A program made the translations under genes and the position numbers. From Flagellimonas myxillae (GTDB lineage: Bacteria > Bacteroidota > Bacteroidia > Flavobacteriales > Flavobacteriaceae), in contig NZ_JAMFLY010000005.1 of assembly GCF_023502235.1 (NCBI RefSeq), positions 147,852 through 211,851 of the forward strand: DNA of 64,000 bases. Reading direction: 5' to 3'. Below, piece by piece: positions 27,023-36,671 of the stretch. How positions within the stretch are numbered: position 1 is the first letter of the stretch; every line of letters begins with the position of its first letter. A model generated the notes under the pieces. That model was not told the origin of the DNA. It ran no database searches and worked only from the letters and a program-made list of their open reading frames with translations.

Positions 27023-27055
27023 CATAAAAAGAAAGCCGGCCAAAAAATGGCCGGC
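27023..27055 (-). terminator. Terminator of the SusCD locus (leftward)
   Basis: GCCGGCCA (27035-27042) pairs with TGGCCGGC (27048-27055), loop AAAAA. On the minus strand it is followed by TTTCTTTTTATGG. It lies 82 nt past the stop of the 112-residue lipoprotein gene. The AACTAACATAACTCAAAC motif sits alongside at 27061-27078. Confidence 0.8.
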
Positions 27056-27136
27056 AATCCAACTAACATAACTCAAACAATATACATTGCGAACTTTGTT
27101 CCATGAACATAATGTACCTGGAACAAGATCGGCCTG

Positions 27137-27475
27137 CTATTTCTGATTTAAGGTAAGAACAACTTCCTTTGCAACCTCTCCACCTACATACACAATTTGG
27201 GGAGTATTGCCTGTATCCCAAACAACGCCATCAACAGAAATGGTAGCACCGATATAATAATTGGCCGCATCTAAACCCGTAAAGGTGAAGTCACCTTCTG
27301 CATCCGTAGTTGTTTGTTTGAGCAAGTCCGAATTCTCGGAATACAACTTTACGGTGATACCCGCTTGTATGTTGCCATTATCTCCACTTGCATTCCCGAA
27401 TATAGATCCTTCATCATCTTTGGTACAAGAAACTACCAAAACCAATGCAAGGATGACATAAAATATTCTTTTCAT
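27137..27475 (-). CDS. Small lipoprotein with a transthyretin/carboxypeptidase-regulatory-like domain
   Basis: A 112-residue lipoprotein. The signal peptide ends in LVVSC (lipobox, Cys17) followed by TKDDE, an acidic stretch typical of surface-exported lipoproteins. The rest is a single beta-sandwich: QTTTDAEGDFTFTGLDAANYYIGA is the classic CarboxypepD_reg pattern. It is last in the SusC-SusD locus and may be an accessory surface protein, in the position SusE/F-type proteins take. No enzymatic residues are visible. Confidence 0.7.
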   Translation of the reverse strand: MKRIFYVILALVLVVSCTKDDEGSIFGNASGDNGNIQAGITVKLYSENSDLLKQTTTDAEGDFTFTGLDAANYYIGATISVDGVVWDTGNTPQIVYVGGEVAKEVVLTLNQK

Positions 27476-27580
27476 TTGTTTATTTTATTTATTGACCGTG
27501 ATCAGAAGCCAAAATTTCTCGTACAACATTATCTGCTCCATTCATTTTGGCTTCGTGATCTATTCGATCATGTTTAGATT

Positions 27581-29578
27581 TTATTCAAGTACATTTTTCC
27601 ATTTAGTATCTCGTCCGGTAAACCAAACTGGGATATTGGGATCGTCTGTTTGGCTAATGATTGACCATGCCGCCGGATCTGTTGCCTGAATATTAGGATT
27701 GTACAAAAAGCGCTCCTTCCATTGAAATATCTCATAAGGCGACCCAGGGTTATCTCCTAGATAGTTGATCAAACGTCTAGCAGCTGTCCATGGCACTTCA
27801 AAGTTGAATAGACCGTAGTGCAACTGTAATTGATTGAAGATAGCTTGCACCTTCTCTTGATCTGACATCGTATCGAATTGCTGGGCAGCATATTCAGCAA
27901 AAGCGGCAGCATCATACTCCTTTGAAGGCCTATCCCTTTCAATTCGGGACGGATCCATATTGCTTGGAAATGCAGGCACTGTTTGTTGACTATAGGTGTT
28001 GTCATTATTAATGTCGTACCAATAATCACAAGACAATCTAATGGCATTTGCGTAATGTTCACGGGCCGAGCCGGCATTACCAAAGCCACGTACCGCGGCT
28101 TCCGCCAAAGAAAGCTCAGTTTCCACTGCATGTAGCGTGGGGTATCTAATGTCGAAATTATACAAAGGCCGAACGTTGAATTCTGCAATCATGTTATTAT
28201 CAGTACCAATTTGAAAATTGGTATCGCTAGAACTCGTAAGATACCCACGGAAAGCATCCAGCAAGAAGGCCTCTCGACCTAGCAAGGTACCTTCCAAATC
28301 TGCACTGAGCGCAATAGTCTGCTCGTCCCCATCTTCGGAACCAAAAGAAACTTCGGTAACACTTACATCCGTCATTATTGGGTGGTTGATATAATAGGCC
28401 CGAATTATTTTGTTCAAATAACTATTGGGGTCGCTACCATTATCCCAGCTGGTTTCAGCACCGATATACCGCCCTAAGATATCCGAAGAGAAGACATATT
28501 TGATTCTGGGGTCCACCGTTCCGTTCTCAAGTCCTTCAGCAGCGTTATCTCCGCTAAAATAGAACAAGGTTTCTCCTTCAATTTCCACGCTTTCTTCCGT
28601 TGGAATACAAAACATGGTATCTTCCAAATAACGTTTTGGGGCACGACTTTCATCCGCTCTTTCCCTAAAAGCCCTTGTTATTCCCAATTCACGTTGCAAA
28701 CGGGCGGGATCAACAATAGCAATATCCGCCAATCCAGCTACATCATTGGCCTCGTCAAAAAGCGGTTTTCCAGTCAACTCATTGATGGTTGCTGTGGTAA
28801 GGTCTGGAAGTCGTTCACTAACGGTCATGGCCCATCTTAGCCGAAGTGAGTTTATATACTTCCTCCATTGCATAATGCTACCATTAAAAATAACATCCTG
28901 ATTTTGGAAAACACTCAACTCGCTAGCATCCAATTCCAAAGTGGACAAATATTCCTCAATCTCACCCAATTCGGCGATAATAATGGGGTATACTTCCTCT
29001 TGCCCCAACCATTCTGCTCGATCCCCATCCAAGGCTCCGGCAGATCCAGTCTGAAAATAGGGCACGTTGTCATACCCATCAATTCCGCGTTGGTAGGCAT
29101 ATCCCTTTAAGGCATGGAGTAACCGCATAAAAAGTACATCCAACTTGGTACGATCTGCCTCAGCAATATTATTGAACTCCTTTTGGGCCCAAAGGATACC
29201 CTTTACCCAATTACTGTTCAATTGATTAAAAACCGATCGGTTAAATCCATTGGACCCCCAATCGTTTTCAACATCACGTAGGCTGTAAGGAACGCCAAAT
29301 GCTTCTGGTGCTGTAAAATATAACTGTACGCCGGTCCCCATAACTCGGGATCCGCTTCGCAACTGATGATATTGGGCACCATAATCGCCTCTTAAATAAA
29401 ACCCCTGGGTCAACTGCGAGGTGAAGTATCCGGCGATAATACTAACGCCGGCCGCATCTGCTTGGGTTTTGGAAAACCCATCTGGATCTTGGTACAGTTC
29501 CTCAAGTTGATCATGACAACTATAGGATGTGGCCAAAACCAGAACACATAAAGTCAATTTTGTTAATACATTTTTCAT
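27581..29578 (-). CDS. SusD/RagB-family nutrient-binding outer membrane lipoprotein (SusD-like_2 type)
   Basis: A 665-residue lipoprotein with lipobox TSYSC and the family start CHDQLEELYQDPDG. It has helical TPR-like SusD regions (FMRLLHALKGYAYQRGIDGYDNVPYF) and ends with the NPNIQATDPAAW-type segment of SusD-like_2. It binds substrate as the lid on the SusC barrel encoded immediately upstream. It is somewhat longer than average for the subfamily. The ATG at 29578 is chosen over an in-frame TTG at 29587 because MKNVLTKLTL starts a normal signal peptide. No glycosidase is adjacent, so the ligand may be a peptide or a glycan. Confidence 0.9.
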   Translation of the reverse strand: MKNVLTKLTLCVLVLATSYSCHDQLEELYQDPDGFSKTQADAAGVSIIAGYFTSQLTQGFYLRGDYGAQYHQLRSGSRVMGTGVQLYFTAPEAFGVPYSLRDVENDWGSNGFNRSVFNQLNSNWVKGILWAQKEFNNIAEADRTKLDVLFMRLLHALKGYAYQRGIDGYDNVPYFQTGSAGALDGDRAEWLGQEEVYPIIIAELGEIEEYLSTLELDASELSVFQNQDVIFNGSIMQWRKYINSLRLRWAMTVSERLPDLTTATINELTGKPLFDEANDVAGLADIAIVDPARLQRELGITRAFRERADESRAPKRYLEDTMFCIPTEESVEIEGETLFYFSGDNAAEGLENGTVDPRIKYVFSSDILGRYIGAETSWDNGSDPNSYLNKIIRAYYINHPIMTDVSVTEVSFGSEDGDEQTIALSADLEGTLLGREAFLLDAFRGYLTSSSDTNFQIGTDNNMIAEFNVRPLYNFDIRYPTLHAVETELSLAEAAVRGFGNAGSAREHYANAIRLSCDYWYDINNDNTYSQQTVPAFPSNMDPSRIERDRPSKEYDAAAFAEYAAQQFDTMSDQEKVQAIFNQLQLHYGLFNFEVPWTAARRLINYLGDNPGSPYEIFQWKERFLYNPNIQATDPAAWSIISQTDDPNIPVWFTGRDTKWKNVLE

Positions 29579-29589
29579 AATACGCAATT

Positions 29590-32500
29590 TTATAGTTTAA
29601 CTCTTAAGGATAATCCCAACGATCGCTGCAAGGGTAAGGCTGTGGTAGAAAAAGCACCAGCCGACCAACCAGTTCCATTGCTAGCTTCGGGAATAGAGTT
29701 GGGAGCCGCTTTATACAGATATGCGACATTATTGGCGAAAACAGAGATTACTGCTTCCGACAACCCCATTTTATCTGCGATTACGGGAAGTCTATAATCC
29801 AAAGACACATTACGTAACGCTATATAATCACTTTTGAAAATTCGATCTTCCGGGAAGAAGCCATTGGAAAAGTAAGACGCCCCATAATATTCCTCGGCAG
29901 ATACAACTTGGGTATTTGGTGTTCCATCGCTGCGTACACCCTCCAAAACAACTCCGTCGTTAAAAGTTGCCCCGGTTCCTGGGTTTGTTCCCGCTACTCT
30001 GGCACCTTCATCATTTATATAATAGGCTTGACCTCCTGTAGCAGCATCCCTAAAGGGCAAACTTTCCCTCAATACCCCGGCAGCCAACATATATGTCTCC
30101 GCTTCACTAACAAATGTTGCGCCAAACGAATAATCTATATTGGCCACTAAAGTGAAGTTCTTATAGCTGAATCTATTGAACGCACCCCCGGTAACATCAG
30201 GAAGCAATTTCCCTACCTTTCTGTTACTGCTCCTGTTATATGCATAGCGTGCGCCACCATTATCAACAATACGTGCACCATTATTGGGGTCGTTGTCATC
30301 TGATGGGTTAATGTAGTTCCGGAATCCTTGTTGTTGGATGATAGTCCCGTACTCTCCCCCAACTTCAGCTACATAGTTAAGACCATTTCTCGCGAACAAC
30401 AATTGGGAAGTAAGGTCATCCGTTAGACCGTTTACCTTGGTCTGGGCCGAAGCAAAGGTCATATCCAATCCCCACTGGAAATTTTTGCTTAATATTGGCT
30501 TGGTCTTCAATCCCAATTCCCATCCGGTGTTCTGTACATCTGCTGCATTTACCCTAACTGTGTTTACACCAAGTCCGGGCGGAGCAGTGATCGCCATAAT
30601 TTGATCATAGGTATTTGCTCTGTATATGGAAAAGTCAATACCTATTCTTTGGTTTTCAAACAAGAAGGCTTCTAGACCTGCCTCAAACTCGCGTTTCCTT
30701 TCCGGCTTCAGGTTTTGTACAAACTGGGCATCAATCGGAGGAAGGGAACTTGGAGGGCTTAGAATGAATCCATTCCCTGATTGCGACACGCCAAGGTTTA
30801 CATTACCAAAATATAATGGCCCTGGTCTTCCTACATCTGCCCAAGAAGTCCTCAGTTTTAAAAACTTAACAAATGAGGGAAGGTTCAAGGAGTTGGAAGC
30901 GATCCAAGTGGTACTTAAACCTGGGTAAAAATAGCTGTTGTTATTCGGAGGGAGGATAGATGACCAATCCTGACGAGCTTGCGCCTCAATAAAAACCTGA
31001 TCCTTCCAATCCACTTGAACTGATCCCAAAACCCCGTAAAGTACGTCACGCCCATTATCATTAATGTAGTTGGGTTGTTGGCCGGAAGGCAAGTTGGTAA
31101 AAGAGAAAAAGTTGGGGATTACAAATCCACCAATACGCTCAGCTCCTTTAGTCTGAAAGCGATTGTCCCTATGTATGGCACCAACAAGACCGGAAATACC
31201 CCAATCATTGAAGGAAGTATCAAAATTTAGCGTTCCTTGAATATAGGATCTTCTAATCTCACGGTTTTGGTCCCTGAACACCGAACCACTATTTGGCCCA
31301 ATTAAGCTAGGGTCTTCCAGCTTACCTCTGTAAATTCTTCTTTCATCAGTATTATCTATTCCTGCAAGAACTTGTGCACTGAACACTTTGCTCAATGTCA
31401 CATCCAAGGTGAGCGACTGTATACCATGAAGACGTCTAAATTCACTTTCATTCTGGGTCCAATCCCAAAGGGATCTTACTACAGTACTTCTTCCTGTTGA
31501 GATAAAATTCCTTTGCTGATCTTCACCGCGGAAATAGTTAAAGCCATTTTCCGTAACCAAAAAGCTACGCAAAAGATCAACATCCACATCTCGGGTATAC
31601 CCCCCCAAACTTGCAGTGGAACCTTGTGCATCCGCAGATCCTTCAAATGAAGGATTCAAATTATCGGTCACAAAATAGTTGCCAACATATTTTAGTGAAA
31701 TAGCATCATTCAATTTATACGAAGCGTTTACACTAAAGGTATTTCGGTCGTAATCTCCACCACGTGTAATGGGCTTATAATCCATATTGGTGTATGCAAA
31801 ACGCACAGATCCTTTTTCTCCCCCTGAGCTTACCGCTACATTGAGAAGTCTTTGACTACCCGTTCGGAAAAGTTGGTCAAAAACATCCTTATTTGTGGGT
31901 TGCCACGGACGTAGGGAACCATCCCACCAGCGAAGTTGTACACTGGGGTCGTATTTAGGGCCAAAACCAGGTCCAGCAACGTCCAGCGCCCTTTCACCGG
32001 CTTCATTGATATAAAACCCTTGGTCATCGTTTGCAGCGTTACTTGCGCTACGACCTGTTCCATACTGATCTTGCAGGACTGGTGTAAATGCACTTTGTTC
32101 AATTGTGGTGGTCATGGAAGCACTAATACCAAGCCCGCGACTTCTAGACCCAGATTTGGTGGTAATTAATATTACCCCATTGGCTCCTTCACTACCATAA
32201 AGTACAGAGGCCTTTGCCCCTTTAAGGATCTCCATGGACTCAATGTCCTCCGAATTAATATCGTTGATTCCGGTTCCATTGTCCCTTCCGGTTCTTGCAT
32301 TTGCTGTGATTCCGGTGTCCTCATCATAAATGGGAATACCATCCACAACAATTAAGGGTCTTGTGGTAGAGTTCTGGTCGAAGGATACCGCATTTCGAAT
32401 ATTGATTTTAAAACCACCCGTAGGTCCACTAGCAGTCCCTGCTACCTGTACCCCTGAAGCGGTTCCATAAAGCGATTGCAAGGCATTTACAGGAGAACCA

Positions 32501-33228
32501 CTGGCAAGTACCCGCTCGGAGCTTACCTTGGAAACCGCGTAACCCAATGCTTTAGCATCTTTTCGAATACCCAATGCAGTTACCACTACTTCATCCAACT
32601 GACTTGCGTCTTCTTTCATGGTCACATTGATTGTGGTCTGATCGGCAATAGGAACTTCTACAGTGACAAAACCTATATAGGAAAACACCAAGGTGGCGGA
32701 ATCACTAGAAACATTGAGGGTATAATTACCATCAAAGTCAGTAGATGTACCGTTACCCGTTCCTTTTTCAATAACATTTACACCCGGAAGCGGTTGTCCG
32801 TCGGCATCTACCGCGGTTCCGGATACGGATCTCTGGACAACTGGATTGTTGCCATCAGTAAGTATCTGTGTGTTCCTTTTGAGCACGATCTGTTTGCCCA
32901 ATATCGAATAAACGACATTGCCATCAGTAAAAATTCTATCCAAGATTGTTTTGATCTTTTCATTTTTTACTTTGATGGAAACAATTCTTCCCAGATTGAC
33001 TTCCTGGGTATCTGCCAAGAACTTAAAATCGGTATTTCGTTCTATCTCATCCAGCACCTTTTCTACCCTCACTTGTGTTAGGTCCAATGAAATTTTAGTG
33101 GTTTGAGAGTATGTACTGGCCTGAATTTGGAAAAACGAAACAATTACCAAAATTGTTGTCAGTTTCATTTTGAGGTCAATTTTCGGAATGTCCCATAACG
33201 GCACACCCGAATTAGTTGTTTTTTTCAT
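29590..33228 (-). CDS. SusC/RagA-family TonB-dependent transporter with N-terminal STN signalling domain
   Basis: A 1212-residue outer membrane receptor. After the signal peptide (TYSQ) come an STN domain (residues ~40-110, TKISLDLTQVRVEKVLDEIE), a carboxypeptidase-like domain (GTAVDADGQPLPGVNVIEKGTGNGTSTD), the plug with VVVTALGIRKDAK and the SusC signature region, and a 22-strand barrel ending in LGLSLRVKL. The STN domain means it can signal to the FecR-like anti-sigma factor encoded upstream, coupling substrate binding to transcription. The ATG at 33228 is preferred over the longer frame from 33258. Paired with the SusD gene 11 nt downstream. Confidence 0.93.
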   Translation of the reverse strand: MKKTTNSGVPLWDIPKIDLKMKLTTILVIVSFFQIQASTYSQTTKISLDLTQVRVEKVLDEIERNTDFKFLADTQEVNLGRIVSIKVKNEKIKTILDRIFTDGNVVYSILGKQIVLKRNTQILTDGNNPVVQRSVSGTAVDADGQPLPGVNVIEKGTGNGTSTDFDGNYTLNVSSDSATLVFSYIGFVTVEVPIADQTTINVTMKEDASQLDEVVVTALGIRKDAKALGYAVSKVSSERVLASGSPVNALQSLYGTASGVQVAGTASGPTGGFKINIRNAVSFDQNSTTRPLIVVDGIPIYDEDTGITANARTGRDNGTGINDINSEDIESMEILKGAKASVLYGSEGANGVILITTKSGSRSRGLGISASMTTTIEQSAFTPVLQDQYGTGRSASNAANDDQGFYINEAGERALDVAGPGFGPKYDPSVQLRWWDGSLRPWQPTNKDVFDQLFRTGSQRLLNVAVSSGGEKGSVRFAYTNMDYKPITRGGDYDRNTFSVNASYKLNDAISLKYVGNYFVTDNLNPSFEGSADAQGSTASLGGYTRDVDVDLLRSFLVTENGFNYFRGEDQQRNFISTGRSTVVRSLWDWTQNESEFRRLHGIQSLTLDVTLSKVFSAQVLAGIDNTDERRIYRGKLEDPSLIGPNSGSVFRDQNREIRRSYIQGTLNFDTSFNDWGISGLVGAIHRDNRFQTKGAERIGGFVIPNFFSFTNLPSGQQPNYINDNGRDVLYGVLGSVQVDWKDQVFIEAQARQDWSSILPPNNNSYFYPGLSTTWIASNSLNLPSFVKFLKLRTSWADVGRPGPLYFGNVNLGVSQSGNGFILSPPSSLPPIDAQFVQNLKPERKREFEAGLEAFLFENQRIGIDFSIYRANTYDQIMAITAPPGLGVNTVRVNAADVQNTGWELGLKTKPILSKNFQWGLDMTFASAQTKVNGLTDDLTSQLLFARNGLNYVAEVGGEYGTIIQQQGFRNYINPSDDNDPNNGARIVDNGGARYAYNRSSNRKVGKLLPDVTGGAFNRFSYKNFTLVANIDYSFGATFVSEAETYMLAAGVLRESLPFRDAATGGQAYYINDEGARVAGTNPGTGATFNDGVVLEGVRSDGTPNTQVVSAEEYYGASYFSNGFFPEDRIFKSDYIALRNVSLDYRLPVIADKMGLSEAVISVFANNVAYLYKAAPNSIPEASNGTGWSAGAFSTTALPLQRSLGLSLRVKL

Positions 33229-33280
33229 ACTTTTAATAGTGTTATTGTGGTTTAACATTAGGTTGAATCACGTTTGACTA

Positions 33281-33306
33281 TCGGGGGATGGGCCAACATC
33301 CTCCGA
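33281..33306. other. Inverted repeat between fecR-like and susC-like genes
   Basis: TCGGGGGATG and CATCCTCCGA form a 10-bp stem with one G-T pair around the loop GGCCAA. It lies 53 nt upstream of the SusC ATG in a 124-nt gap. In the leftward direction there is no T run, so it is unlikely to be a simple terminator; it may be an RNA processing or regulatory hairpin in the leader. Confidence 0.5.
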
Positions 33307-33352
33307 TTTTGTGATGTATTGGTTCGTTAGTTTTTGGTCATGCAAGTTTGTT

Positions 33353-34498
33353 TTAGTTAATAATTATGTGATTGTTTGATATTGTATAGTCAATGGCATA
33401 ATTCTCTTTAAAAGCCTCCATTACTTCCTCAATAGTCTCAATATCAAATGAAGCATTGTAGAATTTCTCATCCAAGGAGGCATTGTTATTGATTATGGAA
33501 ACATTATATCTCCTTTCCAGCTTTTTTCGAATATTCTTAAAGGGACAATTTTTGAACACAATCCGTCCGTTAATCCAGGAGGTATAGATATCCGTATCCA
33601 CCTCGGTCACCGTCATTTGAGCTGTGCTCTTGTTCAAGGATGCTTTTTGATTTGGCTTTATAACCAGGGAGCCCCTCATTTCAACAGTATTCTTTGCCGA
33701 CAATTTCACCGAGCCCTCTACCAATACTGTGCTTATATCCTCATCTTCCGGGTAGGAAGACACATTGAACTTGGTTCCCAACACCTCTACTTGTATGTTG
33801 TTGGCATTGACCAAAAAAGGATGGTTTTCATCCTTGGTCACGTCGAAATAAGCTTCACCCCATATTTCAACCTCCCGGTCCAATCCATTTATAAATTGGA
33901 TGGGGTATTTGATTGTACTTCCTGCATTGAGCTTGACAGTGGTGCCATCTGACAGCACCAAATCGAATTTTTTTCCCAAAGGAACCGTCAATTCATTATA
34001 TACCAATTCTTTGGAATCCGGTTTTTGCTCATAAGCTATAGTATTTCCTTTTTGGTAACCCACCACATTACCTTTGGAATCCGTTATCTTTTTTTGGTCG
34101 TTTTCCGAAATCACATCAAGATTGCCATCATCGAGCTTTAAAACGATTGCATCCGAATTGTTCTGGTTGGAAATGCTTTGCGTACCAGTTTTTTGCTCCA
34201 GAAAGAACACATAAAGCGCACCAATAATAAAGGCCACACTTGCCGCATATTTTAGAAACTTCTTGGGCCTAATAGATCTTACCTTGTTGTCCCATCTTGA
34301 TTTTTGATTGATTCCCTGGGTCAAACGGCCCAACATTTTTTCCTTAAGCTCCTGACGATCGCCCAACTCTTGGGGCCAAATGTCCGAATCCTCTTCCTGA
34401 AAACTATTGAAATAGTTGAGTAAAAATCTTTCCTCCTCTTTATCGGTGTTTCCTTTTAAGTATTTATCCAATAAGGCTAAAAAGCTCTTTTTATCCAT
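33353..34498 (-). CDS. FecR-family anti-sigma factor
   Basis: A 381-residue protein. A cytoplasmic N-terminal ~85 residues (sigma-binding) is followed by one transmembrane helix (YAASVAFIIGALYVFF), a FecR periplasmic domain (LTVPLGKKFDLVLSDGTTVKLNAGSTIKYP, residues ~165-290) and a C-terminal DUF4974/STN-like domain. It holds the ECF sigma factor inactive until the STN domain of the SusC receptor signals. It lies between the sigma gene and susC, the usual order. Confidence 0.93.
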   Translation of the reverse strand: MDKKSFLALLDKYLKGNTDKEEERFLLNYFNSFQEEDSDIWPQELGDRQELKEKMLGRLTQGINQKSRWDNKVRSIRPKKFLKYAASVAFIIGALYVFFLEQKTGTQSISNQNNSDAIVLKLDDGNLDVISENDQKKITDSKGNVVGYQKGNTIAYEQKPDSKELVYNELTVPLGKKFDLVLSDGTTVKLNAGSTIKYPIQFINGLDREVEIWGEAYFDVTKDENHPFLVNANNIQVEVLGTKFNVSSYPEDEDISTVLVEGSVKLSAKNTVEMRGSLVIKPNQKASLNKSTAQMTVTEVDTDIYTSWINGRIVFKNCPFKNIRKKLERRYNVSIINNNASLDEKFYNASFDIETIEEVMEAFKENYAIDYTISNNHIIIN

Positions 34499-34637
34499 AC
34501 GAAATTGTTAACCCAGATGGGCCTTTTTATATATAGTGTCAATTACGCATGGTATCCCCTACTTTTAAATGAATTTTTTTTTATTCTATGCCAAGAAGCG
34601 GCAGTTCGACAAGAAAAATTCGATAAGTTTTAGGAGA

Positions 34638-35228
34638 TTAAAAAAGGAGCAGACTAAGAAATAGGAGAAAATTGCCGACGGTATTTCTAAGTATTTTAAG
34701 GGCCTTGGTCATGTGGTTTTCCACGGTTTTTGTGGAGATATCCAGTCTATGGGAAATTTCTGCATGGGTCAATTGCTCATTCCTGCTGAGCTTGTATACT
34801 TCCCTGCACTTTTTGGGCAAACGTTCAACGCTGGAATTGATTCTGTCTAGCAGCTCGTTGTACAAATATTCAGATTCTGGGCAACTGTAATGTACTCTTT
34901 GATCAAGGTTTTCAAAAATTTCGCCCCTAACATTCTTCTCCCGTTTTCTAATTTGGGCAAATACCTGATATCGTACGCAGGAGAAAAAATAACTTTTAAA
35001 TGTGGTCCTTATCTTTATTTTCCTTCTCCTGTTCCAAATATCCAAGAAGACATCTTGAATAACATCTTCACAAAGCTTTTTATCCTTTAAGACATTGTAT
35101 ATGGCCAAAAAAGCGGAATCCCAATACCTGTCATACAGTTCGGTCAGGGCTCTTTCGTCGTTTTTTTGCAAACGATCCAAAAGGGCTTCATCGGTATGAA
35201 GAAGAGATGTCCTAACCTTTTTTGACAT
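34638..35228 (-). CDS. ECF sigma-70 factor (Bacteroidota SusC/FecR-linked type)
   Basis: A 196-residue ECF sigma factor. Region 2 has ALTELYDRYWDSAFLAIYNVLKDKKLCEDVIQDVFLDIW and region 4 has EQLTHAEISHRLDISTKTVENHMTKALKILR. It ends in a short hydrophobic tail (LLLFLSLLLF), seen in some members of the group. It is expected to drive the SusC-SusD operon and possibly itself when released by the FecR-type protein. It reads away from the 424-nt gap upstream. Confidence 0.93.
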   Translation of the reverse strand: MSKKVRTSLLHTDEALLDRLQKNDERALTELYDRYWDSAFLAIYNVLKDKKLCEDVIQDVFLDIWNRRRKIKIRTTFKSYFFSCVRYQVFAQIRKREKNVRGEIFENLDQRVHYSCPESEYLYNELLDRINSSVERLPKKCREVYKLSRNEQLTHAEISHRLDISTKTVENHMTKALKILRNTVGNFLLFLSLLLF

Positions 35229-35652
35229 TAGAAATATGGACTTTAAAACCGGTTAAACAAAAATCCAGCAGGCCAAATAATAGAAAAAACCTAATATAGA
35301 CTTTACAATTTTTTAGCATATATATGTACTTTTTTTGCATTTAACACAAACTGTTGATTAAAAATTAAACATTTAACATTACTTAGATTACATTATCTCC
35401 AATTGGTGTGTTAAGGTTACAAAATCAAGAAACTCATTAAAAAAGGTATCATAAAACAGCTTTTTTTTATGTATCACAATCCCGTTCCGGCGAACAAATT
35501 CCGCTCCAGAAAAACACAAGATTCCCCTAAGTTCCTAGGTAACTCCATATTTGTTGTACCCCTTATAATTCAAGGCAAAATCAAGGGTGTTCGCAACAAA
35601 TTTCTGTTGCAATACTGGCCTGCAAAACGTATTTTTATATAAACCAAACCAA
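35229..35652. promoter_or_regulatory. AT-rich divergent control region between the sigma factor gene and iolG
   Basis: A 424-nt stretch with no convincing gene. It holds the motif TACTTTTTTTGCA at 35327-35339, identical to two others in the window. It also holds a GCAACA / TGTTGC inverted repeat (35593-35610) 43 nt before the iolG ATG, which could be an operator. The open frame between 35587 and 35653 does not resemble the start of the dehydrogenase. Confidence 0.45.
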
Positions 35653-36663
35653 ATGATAAAAATTGGAATAATCGGGGTGGGGAGAATGGGAAAAATCCAT
35701 CTCGAAAACCTTTCCAGAAAAATAGAGGGCGTAGAGCTTATTGCAGCAGTAAACCCAGGAAAAGAAGGACAAAATTTTGCCTTGGACCAGGGAGTCCAAC
35801 ATGTTTCCGACGACATTGGTATTATCTTGGAAAACCCAGAAATTGAAGCGGTTCTTATCAGTTCCCCCAGCGATACACATTCAGAGTTTGCGGTAAAGGC
35901 AGCCCAAGCGGGCAAAGCCGTGTTTTGTGAAAAACCGATTGACAAATCCCTGCAAAAATCAAGTGAGACCATTAGGGCCATATCCCATTTAAATGTGCCG
36001 CTTATGATTGGCTTCAACCAACGGTTCGATACCAATTTCTCCAAGGTGAGAACCGAAATTTCAAATGGAAAAATTGGAAACTTGAGAAGTCTCCATATTG
36101 TAAGTCGCGATCCCGCCCCTCCGCCAATTTCCTATATTAAAAAATCGGGCGGACTGTTCAAGGACATGACCATTCACGATTTTGACATGGCCCGGTTTAT
36201 AATGGGATGCGAGGTCGTGGAAGTATTTGCCTATGGGAATTGCCTGGTAGATCCCGCCATTGGGGAGGCCGGCGATATTGACAGCGCCACTGTTTTGCTG
36301 AAGTTTGAAAATGGTGCCGTTGCCACTATCGAAAACAGTCGGGAATCAAAATATGGTTACGACCAGCGTTTGGAAGTATTTGGATCTAAGGGTGCCATAA
36401 AGGTGGACAACCCCTTAAAAAGCAAAGTGACCATCTCCACGGAAAATGGCACAGATTCGGATCGCCACCTCAACTTTTTTATGGATCGCTACGAATCTTC
36501 CTATCTGGAGGAAATCAAGGTTTTTGTTGAAGCGCTTCAAAACGGTACGCCCATGCCCGTCTCCGGTGAAGATGGACTCAAAGCCATGATAATTGCTGAG
36601 GCCGCCAACAAATCCTTACAAGAAAATCGACCTGTACAAATAGATAGCATACAAATCGATTGA
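35653..36663 (+). CDS. iolG: Gfo/Idh/MocA-family dehydrogenase, inositol 2-dehydrogenase-like
   Basis: A 336-residue NAD(P)-dependent dehydrogenase. The Rossmann motif GVGRMG is at 8-13; CEKPID (92-97) carries the conserved EKP lysine; and the MTIHDFDMARFIMG segment near residue 170 holds the Asp/His active-site pair as in IolG. It would oxidise the C2 hydroxyl of myo-inositol or a related sugar. The ATG at 35653 is chosen because MIKIGIIGVGRMG starts the family. No other inositol genes are nearby. It converges on the DUF2231-cytochrome gene and may belong to the LacI-linked sugar module. Confidence 0.8.
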   Translation: MIKIGIIGVGRMGKIHLENLSRKIEGVELIAAVNPGKEGQNFALDQGVQHVSDDIGIILENPEIEAVLISSPSDTHSEFAVKAAQAGKAVFCEKPIDKSLQKSSETIRAISHLNVPLMIGFNQRFDTNFSKVRTEISNGKIGNLRSLHIVSRDPAPPPISYIKKSGGLFKDMTIHDFDMARFIMGCEVVEVFAYGNCLVDPAIGEAGDIDSATVLLKFENGAVATIENSRESKYGYDQRLEVFGSKGAIKVDNPLKSKVTISTENGTDSDRHLNFFMDRYESSYLEEIKVFVEALQNGTPMPVSGEDGLKAMIIAEAANKSLQENRPVQIDSIQID

Positions 36664-36671
36664 AGTTAGCC

